Below are positions 42,330-51,534 of a stretch of 64,000 nt of DNA, piece by piece. Position 1 is the stretch's first letter; each line of letters begins with the position of its first letter. The translations under genes and the position numbers were made by a program. Below the pieces are notes generated by a model that saw only the letters and a list, made by a program, of their open reading frames with translations, was not told the origin of the DNA and did not search any database. The DNA is from Streptomyces sp. WAC05374 (lineage in GTDB: Bacteria > Actinomycetota > Actinomycetes > Streptomycetales > Streptomycetaceae). The stretch covers positions 62,001 to 126,000 of the forward strand of contig NZ_SMNQ01000011.1 of assembly GCF_004353505.1 (NCBI RefSeq), read 5' to 3'.

Positions 42330-44554
42330 CGGGAGCCGGTCCCGGCCGGCACCTCGTCGCCGCTGCCGCCCTCCTTGCGGATGCCGCCCTCGGGGCCGAC
42401 CCCGGCCGCGACCAGTTCCGCCTTCTCCTCCGCCGTGGGGAACAGCCCGGCCGGGGCGACGAGCCTGGACGGGGTGTACGGGACCTCGGAGAGCTTCACA
42501 CCGGCCGGATCGGCGACGGCCTTGAAGCAGACCCGGCCAGCGTCGGCGATCACCACGATGATGAGCAGGGCGAAAAGGGCGGACAGGACGCCGTCGACCG
42601 TGGAGTTGGTGACGACGGTGTGCATGTCGTCCATCGACTTGGCGGGCGGCAGCACCTGCCCGGAGTCGATGCCCGCCTGGTACTTGTCCCGCTGGGCGAA
42701 GAAGCCCACCCGGGGGTCGTCGGAGAAGATCTTCTGCCAGCTCGCGGTGAGCGTGACCGCCACGTCCCAGGCGAGCGGCACGGCCGTCACCCACGCCCAC
42801 TTCAGGCGGCCCGACTTGACCAGCAGGGTGGTGCAGACGGCCAGGGCGACCGCGGCCAGGAGCTGGTTGGCGATGCCGAACAGCGGGAAGAGCTGGTTGA
42901 TGCCGCCCAGCGGGTCGTGCACGCCCACCCACAGGAAGTAGCCCCAGCCGCCGACGACGACCGCGCTGGCGAACCAGACGCCCGGCTTCCAGCTCACCTG
43001 CTTGAAGGGCTTGTAGACGTTGCCGAGCGTGTCCTGGAGCATGAAGCGGCCCACGCGGGTGCCGGCGTCCAGCGTCGTCAGGATGAACAACGCCTCGAAC
43101 ATGATGGCGAAGTGGTACCAGAACGCCTTCATGGTGGCGCCGCCGAACACCGCCGAGAAGATCTCCGACATACCGAGCGCGAAGGTCGGAGCCCCGCCGG
43201 TGCGGGACAGCAGCGACGCCTCCTCGACGTCCGCCGCGGCCTGCGCGAGCTGGTCGGGGGAGATGGTGAAGCCGAAGTTGGAGACGGCTTCGGCGGCCGA
43301 CTGCACGGTCGTGCCCACCACGCCGGCGGGGGAGTTGACCGCGAAGAAGAGGCCGGGGTCGATGATGCAGGCCGCGATCATCGCCATCACGGCGACGAAC
43401 GACTCGGTCAGCATGGACCCGTACCCGATCATCCGGATCTGGGTCTCCTTCTGGACCATCTTCGGGGTGGTGCCCGAGGAGACCAGGGAGTGGAAGCCGG
43501 ACAGGGCGCCGCACGCGATGGTGATGAAGACGAACGGGAACATCGAGCCGGCGAAGACCGGACCGTCGCCGCGGCCGGCGAAGTCGGTGACCGCGGGCAT
43601 CTTGAGGGTCGGCAGGGCGAGGAAGACACCAGCGGCGAGCAGCGCGATCGTGCCGACCTTCATGAAGGTCGACAGGTAGTCGCGCGGGGCGAGCAGCAGC
43701 CAGACCGGCAGGACCGAGGCGAGGAAGCCGTACACGACCATCCAGACGACCAGGGTGCCCGGCTCCAGGGTGAAGGTGTCGGCGAGGGACGACTCGGCGA
43801 CCCAGCCGCCCGCGACGATGGCCAGCAGCAGCAGGGCGACGCCGATGACCGACACCTCGGTGACCCGGCCGGGCCGCAGCACCCGCAGGTAGACGCCCAT
43901 GAAGAGGGCGATCGGGATGGTCATGCCGATGGAGAACACGCCCCAGGGCGAGTGCGCCAGGGCGTTGACGATGACCAGCGCCAGCACGGCCAGCAGAATG
44001 ATCATGATGGCGAAGACCGCGATCAGCGCGGCCGCCCCGCCGAAGGGCCCGATCTCGTCCCGGGCCATCTGGCCGAGCGAACGGCCGTCGCGGCGGGTGG
44101 AGAAGAACAGCGTCACCATGTCCTGGACGGCACCGGCGAAGATCACGCCGACGATGATCCAGATGGTGCCCGGCAGGTAGCCCATCTGCGCGGCGAGGAC
44201 CGGTCCCACCAGCGGGCCCGCGCCGGCGACCGCCGCGAAGTGGTGGCCGAACAGCACCCGGCGGTCGGTGGGGTGGAAGTCGACACCGTTGTCGAGCCGC
44301 TCGGCGGGGGTGGCGCGGGTCTTGTCGACCTTGAGCACCCGGTTCGCGATGAAGCGGGAGTAGAAGCGGTAGGCGATGGCGTACGAGCCGAGCGCCGCCG
44401 CGAGCATCCAGGCGGCCGAGATCTCCTCGCCGCGCGAGAGCGCGAGCACGGCCCAGCCGGCCGCCCCCGCGAGGGCCACCAGCGACCAGATGACGATGGA
44501 CCGCGGAGTGAGGCCCGTCCGTGGAGAGTTGGGTGGTGCCGACGGCTCTGGCAT
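42326..44554 (-). CDS. cstA: Carbon starvation protein CstA
   Basis: 742 residues with about 16-18 transmembrane helices. Signature stretches are GHHFAAVAGAGPLVGPVLAAQ near the N-terminus (about 85-105), GYLPGTIWIIVG and FHSLVSSGTTPK. CstA/BtsT proteins import pyruvate or peptides during carbon limitation, driven by protons. ATG 44554 is used with GAGGGG 10 nt upstream. Coupled to ybdD by GTGA. A dense run of tail residues after the last helix is charged and cytoplasmic. Confidence 0.94.
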   Translation of the reverse strand: MPEPSAPPNSPRTGLTPRSIVIWSLVALAGAAGWAVLALSRGEEISAAWMLAAALGSYAIAYRFYSRFIANRVLKVDKTRATPAERLDNGVDFHPTDRRVLFGHHFAAVAGAGPLVGPVLAAQMGYLPGTIWIIVGVIFAGAVQDMVTLFFSTRRDGRSLGQMARDEIGPFGGAAALIAVFAIMIILLAVLALVIVNALAHSPWGVFSIGMTIPIALFMGVYLRVLRPGRVTEVSVIGVALLLLAIVAGGWVAESSLADTFTLEPGTLVVWMVVYGFLASVLPVWLLLAPRDYLSTFMKVGTIALLAAGVFLALPTLKMPAVTDFAGRGDGPVFAGSMFPFVFITIACGALSGFHSLVSSGTTPKMVQKETQIRMIGYGSMLTESFVAVMAMIAACIIDPGLFFAVNSPAGVVGTTVQSAAEAVSNFGFTISPDQLAQAAADVEEASLLSRTGGAPTFALGMSEIFSAVFGGATMKAFWYHFAIMFEALFILTTLDAGTRVGRFMLQDTLGNVYKPFKQVSWKPGVWFASAVVVGGWGYFLWVGVHDPLGGINQLFPLFGIANQLLAAVALAVCTTLLVKSGRLKWAWVTAVPLAWDVAVTLTASWQKIFSDDPRVGFFAQRDKYQAGIDSGQVLPPAKSMDDMHTVVTNSTVDGVLSALFALLIIVVIADAGRVCFKAVADPAGVKLSEVPYTPSRLVAPAGLFPTAEEKAELVAAGVGPEGGIRKEGGSGDEVPAGTGSR

Positions 44555-44680
44555 GGTGCACGTCCCCTCACTGATCACCTGTAATGGGCAGGCAATCTAG
44601 GGGAGGGTTTCGCGCAGCGTCACCCCCCGTCCGCATATCGGTACGGCAACGCTTTGCGCTCGACCCGGGTGCTCGCGCCC

Positions 44681-45445
44681 TCAGCCGTTCGGCCGCTTGA
44701 GCCTCGCCACGAACTTGTAGCGGTCGCCGCGGTACACCGAGCGGACCCACTCGACCGGTTCGCCGTTCCCGTCCAGCGAGTGGCGGGAGAGCATCAGCAT
44801 CGGCAGGCCCACGTCCGTACCGAGCAGGCCCGCCTCCCTGGGCGTGGCCAGCGAGGTCTCGATCGTCTCCTCCGCCTCGGCGAGGTGGACGTCGTACACC
44901 TCCGCCAGCGCCGTGTACAGCGAGGTGTACTTCACCAGCGACCGCCGCAGCGCCGGGAAGCGCTTGGCGGACAGGTGCGTGGTCTCGATGGCCATCGGCT
45001 CGCCGCTGGCCAGGCGGAGCCGCTCGATGCGCAGCACCCGCCCGCCCGGCGAGATGTCGAGCAGCCCGGCGAGGGTGTCGTCGGCCGTCACGTACCCGAT
45101 GTCCAGGAGCTGCGAGGTGGGCTCCAGGCCCTGGGCGCGCATGTCCTCGGTGTACGAGGTGAGCTGGAGCGCCTGCGAGACCTTGGGCTTGGCGACGAAC
45201 GTGCCCTTGCCCTGGATGCGCTCCAGGCGGCCCTCGACCACCAGCTCCTGGAGGGCCTGGCGCACGGTCGTGCGCGAGGTGTCGAACTCGGCGGCGAGCG
45301 TGCGCTCCGGCGGTACCGGCGTGCCCGGGGGCATGGTCTCCGTCATGTCCAGCAGGTGCCGCTTGAGCCGGTAGTACTTGGGCACGCGCGCGGTGCGGGT
45401 GGCGCTCCCGCCCTCGGTCTCGGTGCCGCCCCCATCCGTGGTCAT
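44681..45445 (-). CDS. dasR: GntR/HutC-family regulator DasR
   Basis: 254 residues. N-terminal winged helix (PPERTLAAEFDTSRTTVRQAL, read as ERTLAAEFDTSRTTVRQAL) and a UTRA effector domain (about 95-250, IETTHLSAKRFPAL). It is near-identical to S. coelicolor DasR as I know it. DasR is the global GlcNAc-responsive regulator: it represses aminosugar uptake and antibiotic genes and is released by GlcN-6-P or GlcNAc-6-P. ATG 45445 gives the canonical length. Divergent from dasA with dre-like operators between them. Confidence 0.96.
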   Translation of the reverse strand: MTTDGGGTETEGGSATRTARVPKYYRLKRHLLDMTETMPPGTPVPPERTLAAEFDTSRTTVRQALQELVVEGRLERIQGKGTFVAKPKVSQALQLTSYTEDMRAQGLEPTSQLLDIGYVTADDTLAGLLDISPGGRVLRIERLRLASGEPMAIETTHLSAKRFPALRRSLVKYTSLYTALAEVYDVHLAEAEETIETSLATPREAGLLGTDVGLPMLMLSRHSLDGNGEPVEWVRSVYRGDRYKFVARLKRPNG

Positions 45446-45550
45446 GACCCGCCTTCCCGACTCCTGTGCTGCTGCCGTCACCGGCTCCTCCGTCCCTTGC
45501 GGCTCACATGGTGGCACGGACCGGTCACGGGTCGTCGCCCTCCCTCAGGT

Positions 45551-45573
45551 GTCGGTCCGGTAACGGACCCGAC
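45551..45573. promoter_or_regulatory. Inverted repeat between dasR and dasA
   Basis: GTCGGTCCG...CGGACCCGAC, a near-perfect dyad 18 bp upstream of the dasA -35. Position suits an operator or a dasR-side element; binding partner unknown. Confidence 0.35.
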
Positions 45574-45591
45574 TGCCCTTCTTATACACCC

Positions 45592-45643
45592 TTGACACCC
45601 CTAAAGGTCTAGGCCAAGCTCCGGGTTACTGGTCTAAACCATT
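45592..45643 (+). promoter_or_regulatory. dasA promoter with two DasR-binding (dre) sites
   Basis: TTGACA (45592-45597), 17-nt spacer, CAAGCT (45615-45620). dre-like site 1 (45603-45618, AAAGGTCTAGGCCAAG) lies between the -35 and -10. Site 2 (45628-45643, ACTGGTCTAAACCATT) lies at the predicted start and matches the dre consensus at 14 of 16 positions. Repression by DasR is expected. Confidence 0.8.
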
Positions 45644-45739
45644 AACGATCAGGTCCCAGTCCCACGGGCAGCACGGGCAGTACACCGGTATGGCTTCGCG
45701 GTGGGGGCAGGGTTTGCAGGCATCCCTGAGGAGGGTGGC

Positions 45740-47026
45740 GTGAAGCGCAAGCTCATCGCGGCGATAGGCGTCGCGGGCATGATGGTCGGCATTGCCGCGT
45801 GTGGCTCGGACGACGGCAAGGGGGGCGGCACCGACGCCGGTGGCAACAAGACCCTGACCGTCTGGGTGATGGACGGCTCGGCTCCCGACGCGTGGATCAA
45901 GAACGTCAACAAGGAGTTCGAGGCCAAGCACAAGGGCGTCAAGGTCAAGGTCGAGATCCAGCAGTGGAACGGCATCCAGGAGAAGGTCACCACGGCCCTC
46001 TCCGAGGACGCCCCGCCGGACGTCCTGGAGCTCGGCAACACCCAGACCGCCGGCTACGCCGCGACGGGCGGCCTCGCCGACCTGACCGAGGACAAGGCCA
46101 AGCTCGGTGCCGAAGGCTGGAACAAGGGCATGCTCGCCTCCAACGAGCTGGACGGGAAGCTCTACTCCGCCCCCTGGTACGCCGCCAACCGCGTCGTCGT
46201 CTACGACAAGGCCGCCTTCAAGAAGGCCGGGGTGACCCCGCCGAAGACCCGCGCCGAGTGGATCGAGGGCCTGAAGAAGCTCAAGGCGTCCGACCCCAAG
46301 TCGCAGCCCATCTACCTGCCCGGCCAGAGCTGGTACGTCTACGCGGGCTTCGTGTGGGACGAGGGCGGCGACCTGGCCGTCAAGGACGGCGACAAGTGGA
46401 AGGGCAGCCTGTCCTCCCCCGAGGCCGTGGCCGCCATGAACTTCTACAAGGAGCTGCAGTCGTACTCGACCGCTCCGAAGGACAAGGACGAGGCGACCCC
46501 GCAGCAGTCCACCGACATCGTCCCCAAGGGCGGCGTCGCGTCCTGGATCGGCCTCGGCTGGGAGGCCGGCGGCGCGATCGACGCGATGAAGAAGGCAGGC
46601 AAGACCGCCGACTTCGGCTACTTCCCGATCCCCGGCAAGACGGCCGACAAGCCCGGCTCGGTCTTCTTCGGCGGCTCGAACCTCGCGGTGTCCGAGCGCT
46701 CGCAGAACAAGGACCTGGCCAAGGAGTGGCTGGCCCTGGCGGCCGGCAAGGAGCACATGGCCAAGTACGCCGAGGCCACCCAGGGCGCGCTGCTGCCGAA
46801 CAACGACGCGGCGCAGTTCAAGCCCGCCGCCGGTTCGTTCGCCGAGGCGATGGCCCAGGCCGCGTCCGTCGGCAAGATCACCCCGGTGACCCCGGGCTGG
46901 GCGAACGTCGAGACCGCCCCGAACCCCATCAAGGACTACATGACCAAGGTCCTGAAGGGTGAGGACGCCAAGAAGGCCGGCGAGGCGGCCGACAAGGTGA
47001 TCACCGAGCGCGTCAACCAGCAGTAG
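45740..47026 (+). CDS. dasA: DasA, chitooligosaccharide-binding lipoprotein of ABC importer
   Basis: 428 residues. The lipoprotein signal has a lipobox ending GIAAC with Cys21 as the lipidation site, then a Ser/Asp/Gly-rich linker and an extracellular solute-binding (family 1) fold. It matches S. coelicolor DasA, which binds N,N'-diacetylchitobiose and longer oligomers. GTG 45740 has GGAGG upstream. It heads dasABC; a hairpin between dasA and dasB may leave dasA more abundant. Energy would come from the shared ATPase MsiK encoded elsewhere, since no ATPase gene lies in the operon. Confidence 0.95.
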   Translation: MKRKLIAAIGVAGMMVGIAACGSDDGKGGGTDAGGNKTLTVWVMDGSAPDAWIKNVNKEFEAKHKGVKVKVEIQQWNGIQEKVTTALSEDAPPDVLELGNTQTAGYAATGGLADLTEDKAKLGAEGWNKGMLASNELDGKLYSAPWYAANRVVVYDKAAFKKAGVTPPKTRAEWIEGLKKLKASDPKSQPIYLPGQSWYVYAGFVWDEGGDLAVKDGDKWKGSLSSPEAVAAMNFYKELQSYSTAPKDKDEATPQQSTDIVPKGGVASWIGLGWEAGGAIDAMKKAGKTADFGYFPIPGKTADKPGSVFFGGSNLAVSERSQNKDLAKEWLALAAGKEHMAKYAEATQGALLPNNDAAQFKPAAGSFAEAMAQAASVGKITPVTPGWANVETAPNPIKDYMTKVLKGEDAKKAGEAADKVITERVNQQ

Positions 47027-47080
47027 CCGCGTCGCCGCGGGCCGCCCCAGGGGTGCGGTCCGCGGCGGTCGTCACAGCCG

Positions 47081-47124
47081 CCCGGTGGTGCGACCGGCAA
47101 CCCCACGCCGGCCGCACCACCGGG
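47081..47124 (+). other. Stem-loop in the dasA-dasB gap
   Basis: 12-bp stem CCCGGTGGTGCG / CGCACCACCGGG with further ACCGGC/GCCGG pairing inside, in the 137-nt gap. Such stems after binding-protein genes often stabilise the upstream message or partly terminate. Confidence 0.55.
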
Positions 47125-47163
47125 TCATGACCCGGTCAGCCCAGAACCGCGAGGAAGAAGACC

Positions 47164-48186
47164 ATGACCGTGGACTCCCAGGGAGCGGTGAGCACCGCTG
47201 CTCAGGACGCGCCCGGGAAGGCGGCAGGGGAGTCGAGGACCCCGCCGCCCCCGACCGGCCCGAACCCAGTCCTCCACCCTCCTCGCGGCAGACGCTCCCT
47301 GCCCCGCGGGGTGCTGCCCTACCTGCTGATAGCCCCCGCCCTGCTCTCCATGGCGGTGCTGCTGCTCTATCCGCTGGTCCGCAATGTGATCCTCTCCTTC
47401 CAGCAGGTCGGCCGGCGGGAACTGATCACCCGTAAGCCCGAGTGGATCGGCGTCGAGAACTACACCCAGCTCCTGGGCGACTCGGAGTTCTGGACCGTCG
47501 TGGTCCGCAGCGTCGTCTTCACGGCCGCCAACGTCGTCACGATCATGATCGCGGGCACCCTGATCGGCCTGCTGCTCAACCGGCTCGGCACGAAGATGCG
47601 GCTGGTGCTCTCGCTGTCGCTGATGCTCGCCTGGGCCATGCCGATCGTCGCCTCCGTCACCGTCTTCCGGTGGCTGTTCGACGAGCAGTTCGGCGTCGTC
47701 AACTGGCTGCTGCGCACCCTCGGCTTCGCCGGCTACGAGCAGCACAACTGGTTCGAGACCGGCTTCTCCACCCTCGTGATCGTCATGATCCTGCTGGTGT
47801 GGGGTTCGATCCCGTTCGTCGCGCTCAACATGTACGCGGCCCTCACCACCGTCGGCACCGAGCTGTACGAGGCCGCCAAGATGGACGGCGCGAACGGCTG
47901 GCGCACCTTCTGGTCCGTGGTCTTCCCCAACCTCAAGCCGTTCTTCCTGATCACCACGTTCCTGGAGATCATCTGGATCTTCAAGGCGTTCGCGCAGGTG
48001 TACGCCATGAACCTCGGCGGCCCCGACCGCGGCTCCGAGACCCTGCCCGTCTTCGCCTACATCGAGGGCCAGGGGCAGTTCCACTACGGCGTCGCCGCCG
48101 CCATCTCCGTCCTGACCATCGTGATGCTGATCGCGGCCATGTCCTTCTACTTCCGCCTGATCCTGAAGCAGGAGGAGGAGCAGTGA
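47164..48186 (+). CDS. dasB: DasB, sugar ABC transporter permease
   Basis: 340 residues, six transmembrane helices with the MalF-type permease EAA loop (ELYEAAKMDGANGWRTFW, about 238-255). A Pro/Ser-rich N-terminal tail of about 45 residues precedes the first helix. Forms a heterodimer with DasC for chitooligosaccharide import. ATG 47164 has GAGGAAG 7 nt upstream; its stop overlaps dasC by GTGA. Confidence 0.94.
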   Translation: MTVDSQGAVSTAAQDAPGKAAGESRTPPPPTGPNPVLHPPRGRRSLPRGVLPYLLIAPALLSMAVLLLYPLVRNVILSFQQVGRRELITRKPEWIGVENYTQLLGDSEFWTVVVRSVVFTAANVVTIMIAGTLIGLLLNRLGTKMRLVLSLSLMLAWAMPIVASVTVFRWLFDEQFGVVNWLLRTLGFAGYEQHNWFETGFSTLVIVMILLVWGSIPFVALNMYAALTTVGTELYEAAKMDGANGWRTFWSVVFPNLKPFFLITTFLEIIWIFKAFAQVYAMNLGGPDRGSETLPVFAYIEGQGQFHYGVAAAISVLTIVMLIAAMSFYFRLILKQEEEQ

Positions 48187-49061
48187 GCACCACCACCCGC
48201 ACCCCGGCCCCCGCCCCCCAGGTCCTCCGCCGGAGGAAGCCGCTGCGGCCCGGGACGGTCGCCAAGAACCTCACCGCGCTGGTCCTGGCCGTGCTGTTCG
48301 TCTTCCCCGTCTACTGGATGCTCAGCTCCTCGCTGAAGCCGCAGTCCGAGATCCTCACCAAGGACCCGGTCTTCGTCTTCACGCCGACGTTCGAGAACTA
48401 CCCGACCGCCACCGGCGTCGACCTGTTCTGGACGTACGTGGCCAACAGCCTCACCGTCACCGTCGGCGCCGTGCTCCTCGCCCTGGTGGTCGCCCTGGCG
48501 GCGAGCTTCGCCATCGCCCGGATGACGTTCCGCGGCCGCAAGGGCCTGGTCCTGGGCGTGATGATGGCCCAGATGGCGCCCTGGGAGGTCATGGTCATCG
48601 TGATGTACATGATCGCCCGCGACGGCGACATGCTGAACAGCATCCCGCTGCTGACCGCCATCTACTTCGTCATGGTGCTCCCCTTCACCATCTGGACCCT
48701 GCGCGGCTTCATCGCCGCCGTCCCGGTGGAGCTGGAGGAGGCCGCCCAGATCGACGGCTGCACCCGGGGCCAGGCGTTCCGCAAGGTGATCTTCCCGCTC
48801 CTCGCCCCCGGCCTGATGTCCACCTCGCTCTTCGGCTTCATCACCGCCTGGAACGAGTTCGCGATGGTCCTGATCCTCAACAAGGACAAGGCCGCGCAGA
48901 CCCTCCCGCTGTGGCTGACCCAGTTCCAGACGGCCTTCGGCAGCGACTGGGGCGCCACCATGGCCGCCTCCTCGCTCTTCGCCCTCCCGGTCCTCATCGT
49001 CTTCCTGTTCCTCCAGCGCCGGGCCGTCGGCGGCATGACCGCCGGCGCAGTGAAGGGATAA
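48183..49061 (+). CDS. dasC: DasC, sugar ABC transporter permease
   Basis: 292 residues, six transmembrane helices, MalG-type. The EAA loop reads ELEEAAQIDGCTRGQAF (about 185-201). The GTG start overlaps the dasB stop. The C-terminus (GGMTAGAVKG) is the normal end for this permease class, where the last residues contact the ATPase. No ATPase follows, consistent with the use of MsiK. Confidence 0.94.
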   Translation: MSTTTRTPAPAPQVLRRRKPLRPGTVAKNLTALVLAVLFVFPVYWMLSSSLKPQSEILTKDPVFVFTPTFENYPTATGVDLFWTYVANSLTVTVGAVLLALVVALAASFAIARMTFRGRKGLVLGVMMAQMAPWEVMVIVMYMIARDGDMLNSIPLLTAIYFVMVLPFTIWTLRGFIAAVPVELEEAAQIDGCTRGQAFRKVIFPLLAPGLMSTSLFGFITAWNEFAMVLILNKDKAAQTLPLWLTQFQTAFGSDWGATMAASSLFALPVLIVFLFLQRRAVGGMTAGAVKG

Positions 49062-49069
49062 CGCCCCTC

Positions 49070-50587
49070 ATGACGACACTCGTACGGGACACCTCCTCCG
49101 GCTCCCTCACCCGGGACGCCCTCGCCGTCCTCCAGCCCGGCTTCACCGGCACCACCGCCCCCGACTGGCTGCTGCGCCGCATCGGCGAGGGGCTGATGTC
49201 GGTGGGCCTGTTCGGGCGCAACATCTCCACGCCGGGGCAGCTCGCGGCGCTCACCGCCCGGCTGCGGGCCGAGCGGGACGACGTCCTCGTCGCGATCGAC
49301 GAGGAGGGCGGCGACGTCACCCGCCTGGAGGTGCACACCGGCTCGTCCTTCCCGGGCAACCTCGCGCTCGGCGCGGTCGACGACACCGGCCTGACCCGGG
49401 CCGTCGCCGCCGAACTGGGCCGCCGGCTCGCCGCCTGCGGCGTCGACTTCAACTGGGCGCCCTCCGCGGACGTCAACTCCGACCCGGACAACCCCGTCAT
49501 CGGCGTACGGTCCTTCGGCGCCGACCCCGAACTCGTCGCGCGCCACACCGTGGCCTACGTCGAGGGGCTCCAGGACGCCGGCGTCGCCGCCTGCACCAAG
49601 CACTTCCCCGGGCACGGCGACACCAACGTCGACTCGCACCTCGCGATGCCCCGCGTCGATGTGGACCTCGACACACTCCACGCGCGTGAGCTGGTACCTT
49701 TCCGCGCCGCCATCGCCGCGGGTTCCAAATCGGTGATGAGCGCGCATATCCTGCTTCCCGCGCTCGACCCGGACCGCCCGGCGACCCTGAGCCCGCAGAT
49801 CCTCACCGGTCTGCTGCGCCAGGAGCTGGGCTTCGAGGGCCTGATCGTCACCGACGGCATGGAGATGCAGGCCATCGCCTCGACGTACGGCATCGAGCGC
49901 GGCTCCGTCCTCGCGATCGCCGCGGGCGCCGACGCCCTGTGCGTCGGCGGCGGCCTGGCCGACGAGGAGACCGTACTGCGCCTGCGCGACGCGCTGGTGG
50001 ACGCGGTACGGACCGGCGAACTGTCCGAGGAGCGGCTGGCCGACGCGGCCGCGCGGGTGCGCGCGCTGGTGTCGTGGACCCAGGCGCACCGGGCCAGGGG
50101 GGCCCAGGCGGAGCCGGGCGCGGCTTCAGAGGAGGGGACCGCGCCCGGCACCGGCATCGGCCTGGTGGCCGCGCGGCGCGCGCTGCGGGTCACCGGGGCG
50201 CGGGAGCCCTTCACCGGGCCCGCCCATGTCGCCGCGTTCACCCCGGTCGCCAACATCGCCGTCGGTGACGAGACCCCCTGGGGCGTCGGCCCCGAGCTGG
50301 CACGGCTCCTGCCGGGGACGACGACGGGGGCGTACGCCTCCGACACGGCCGTGGAGCGGGTGCTGCGCGACGCGGGGGAGCGGCGGATCGTCGCGGTCGT
50401 ACGGGACGCCCACCGCCACCCGTGGATGGCGGGCGCGCTGGACGCGCTGCTGGCGGTGCGCCCGGACACGGCGGTCGTTGAGATGGGCGTGAACCAGGCG
50501 CCGCCGCGCGGGGCGCCGCACATCGCCACGCACGGCGCGGCGCGGGTGTGCGGGGTCGCGGCCGCGGAGGTCCTCGCGGGGGCGTGA
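49070..50587 (+). CDS. GH3 beta-N-acetylglucosaminidase (NagZ-type)
   Basis: 505 residues. The GH3 N-acetylhexosaminidase signature KHFPGHGDTNVDSH (about 177-190) carries the catalytic His/Asp loop, and the nucleophile Asp lies in IVTDGMEMQ (about 264). No signal peptide, so it works inside the cell on imported chitooligosaccharides to release GlcNAc. It sits 8 nt after dasC in the same operon. The C-terminal 160 residues form a second domain found in longer GH3 members. In S. coelicolor this position is occupied by the dasD-type gene. Confidence 0.9.
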   Translation: MTTLVRDTSSGSLTRDALAVLQPGFTGTTAPDWLLRRIGEGLMSVGLFGRNISTPGQLAALTARLRAERDDVLVAIDEEGGDVTRLEVHTGSSFPGNLALGAVDDTGLTRAVAAELGRRLAACGVDFNWAPSADVNSDPDNPVIGVRSFGADPELVARHTVAYVEGLQDAGVAACTKHFPGHGDTNVDSHLAMPRVDVDLDTLHARELVPFRAAIAAGSKSVMSAHILLPALDPDRPATLSPQILTGLLRQELGFEGLIVTDGMEMQAIASTYGIERGSVLAIAAGADALCVGGGLADEETVLRLRDALVDAVRTGELSEERLADAAARVRALVSWTQAHRARGAQAEPGAASEEGTAPGTGIGLVAARRALRVTGAREPFTGPAHVAAFTPVANIAVGDETPWGVGPELARLLPGTTTGAYASDTAVERVLRDAGERRIVAVVRDAHRHPWMAGALDALLAVRPDTAVVEMGVNQAPPRGAPHIATHGAARVCGVAAAEVLAGA

Positions 50588-50595
50588 GCGCCGTA

Positions 50596-50644
50596 CGCCG
50601 AGGGGCCCGGTTCCGTCAGTGGAACCGGGCCCCTCGGCGCTTTC
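50596..50644. terminator. Bidirectional terminator between das operon and nagB
   Basis: Perfect 19-bp stem (50596-50614 with 50621-50639), 6-nt loop, then CTTTC; lies between the convergent GH3 and nagB genes. Confidence 0.82.
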
Positions 50645-51430
50645 TCAGATGCCCTGCCAGGAGGGCTTGTTCGCGTACGTGTGGCGGAAGTAGTCCGCGA
50701 GCTTCAGCTTGGAGGCGGCCGCCTCGTCGACGACGACCGTCGCGTGCGGGTGCAACTGGAGCGCGGAGGCCGGTACGAGGGCGGCGACCGGCCCCTCGAC
50801 CGTCTGGGCCACGGCCTCGGCCTTGCCCTCACCGGTGGCGAGGAGGACCAGGTGGCGGGCCTCCAGGATGGTGCCGATGCCCTGGGTGATCACGTGGTGG
50901 GGCACCTGGTCGATGTCGCCGTCGAAGAAGCGCGCGTTGTCGACGCGGGTCTGCTCGGTCAGGGTCTTGATGCGGGTGCGGGAGGCCAGGGACGAGCACG
51001 GCTCGTTGAAGCCGATGTGCCCGTCGGTCCCGATGCCGAGTATCTGGAGGTCCACGCCGCCCGCCTCGGCCAGCGCCCTGTCGTAGGCCTCGCACGCCGC
51101 CTGGACGTCCTCGGCGCTGCCGTCGGGGCCCATGAAGGCCCCGGGGCCCAGGCCCAGCGGCTCGACGACCTGGCGCAGCACGGTGGAGCGGTACGACTCG
51201 GGGTGCCCGGCCGGCAGGCCGACGTACTCGTCGAGCTGGGCGATCCGGGCGCGCGAGACGTCCACGGCGCCCGCGCGGACCTTGGCGGTGAGCGCCTCGT
51301 AGATCGGGACGGGGGTGGAGCCGGTGGCCACGCCGAGCAGCGCGTCGGGCTTGCGGCGCAGAAGGCCGGCGATGCCCTCGGCGATGAGCTCGCCGCCTGC
51401 CTTGGCGTCCTGGACGATGACAACTTCCAC
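50645..51430 (-). CDS. nagB: Glucosamine-6-phosphate deaminase
   Basis: 261 residues. Conserved segments are VATGSTP (phosphate site, about 40), LDEYVGL with the base-catalyst Asp (about 70), GIGTDGHIGFNEP (about 133-145) and the C-terminal HPHATVVVDEAA. Converts GlcN-6-P to fructose-6-P plus ammonia, the entry of aminosugars into glycolysis; its substrate is also a DasR effector. GTG 51430 (MEVVIV) gives the family-typical start and length; ATG 51445 is an alternative. A dre-like site lies 30-45 bp upstream. Confidence 0.94.
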   Translation of the reverse strand: MEVVIVQDAKAGGELIAEGIAGLLRRKPDALLGVATGSTPVPIYEALTAKVRAGAVDVSRARIAQLDEYVGLPAGHPESYRSTVLRQVVEPLGLGPGAFMGPDGSAEDVQAACEAYDRALAEAGGVDLQILGIGTDGHIGFNEPCSSLASRTRIKTLTEQTRVDNARFFDGDIDQVPHHVITQGIGTILEARHLVLLATGEGKAEAVAQTVEGPVAALVPASALQLHPHATVVVDEAAASKLKLADYFRHTYANKPSWQGI

Positions 51431-51459
51431 GCTGGGCCTGCCCATCTCGGAGTGACGTA

Positions 51460-51475
51460 TGTGGTATAGACCAAT
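51460..51475. promoter_or_regulatory. dre-like DasR site between nagB and the SIS gene
   Basis: TGTGGTATAGACCAAT matches the dre consensus at 12 of 16 positions. It lies in the 104-bp divergent gap, so it could regulate both genes. Confidence 0.7.
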
Positions 51476-51534
51476 CTAGCAGAATGGCCCTCCCGGCTGG
51501 CGGTTTCCCGGGCGCCCGTGCTCGACTGGTGCGC

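Noticed and set aside
42308..44584. 758-codon plus-strand open frame
   Set aside because: Antisense to cstA; extremely charged (Asp/Glu/Gly/His/Arg) shadow of membrane-helix codons.
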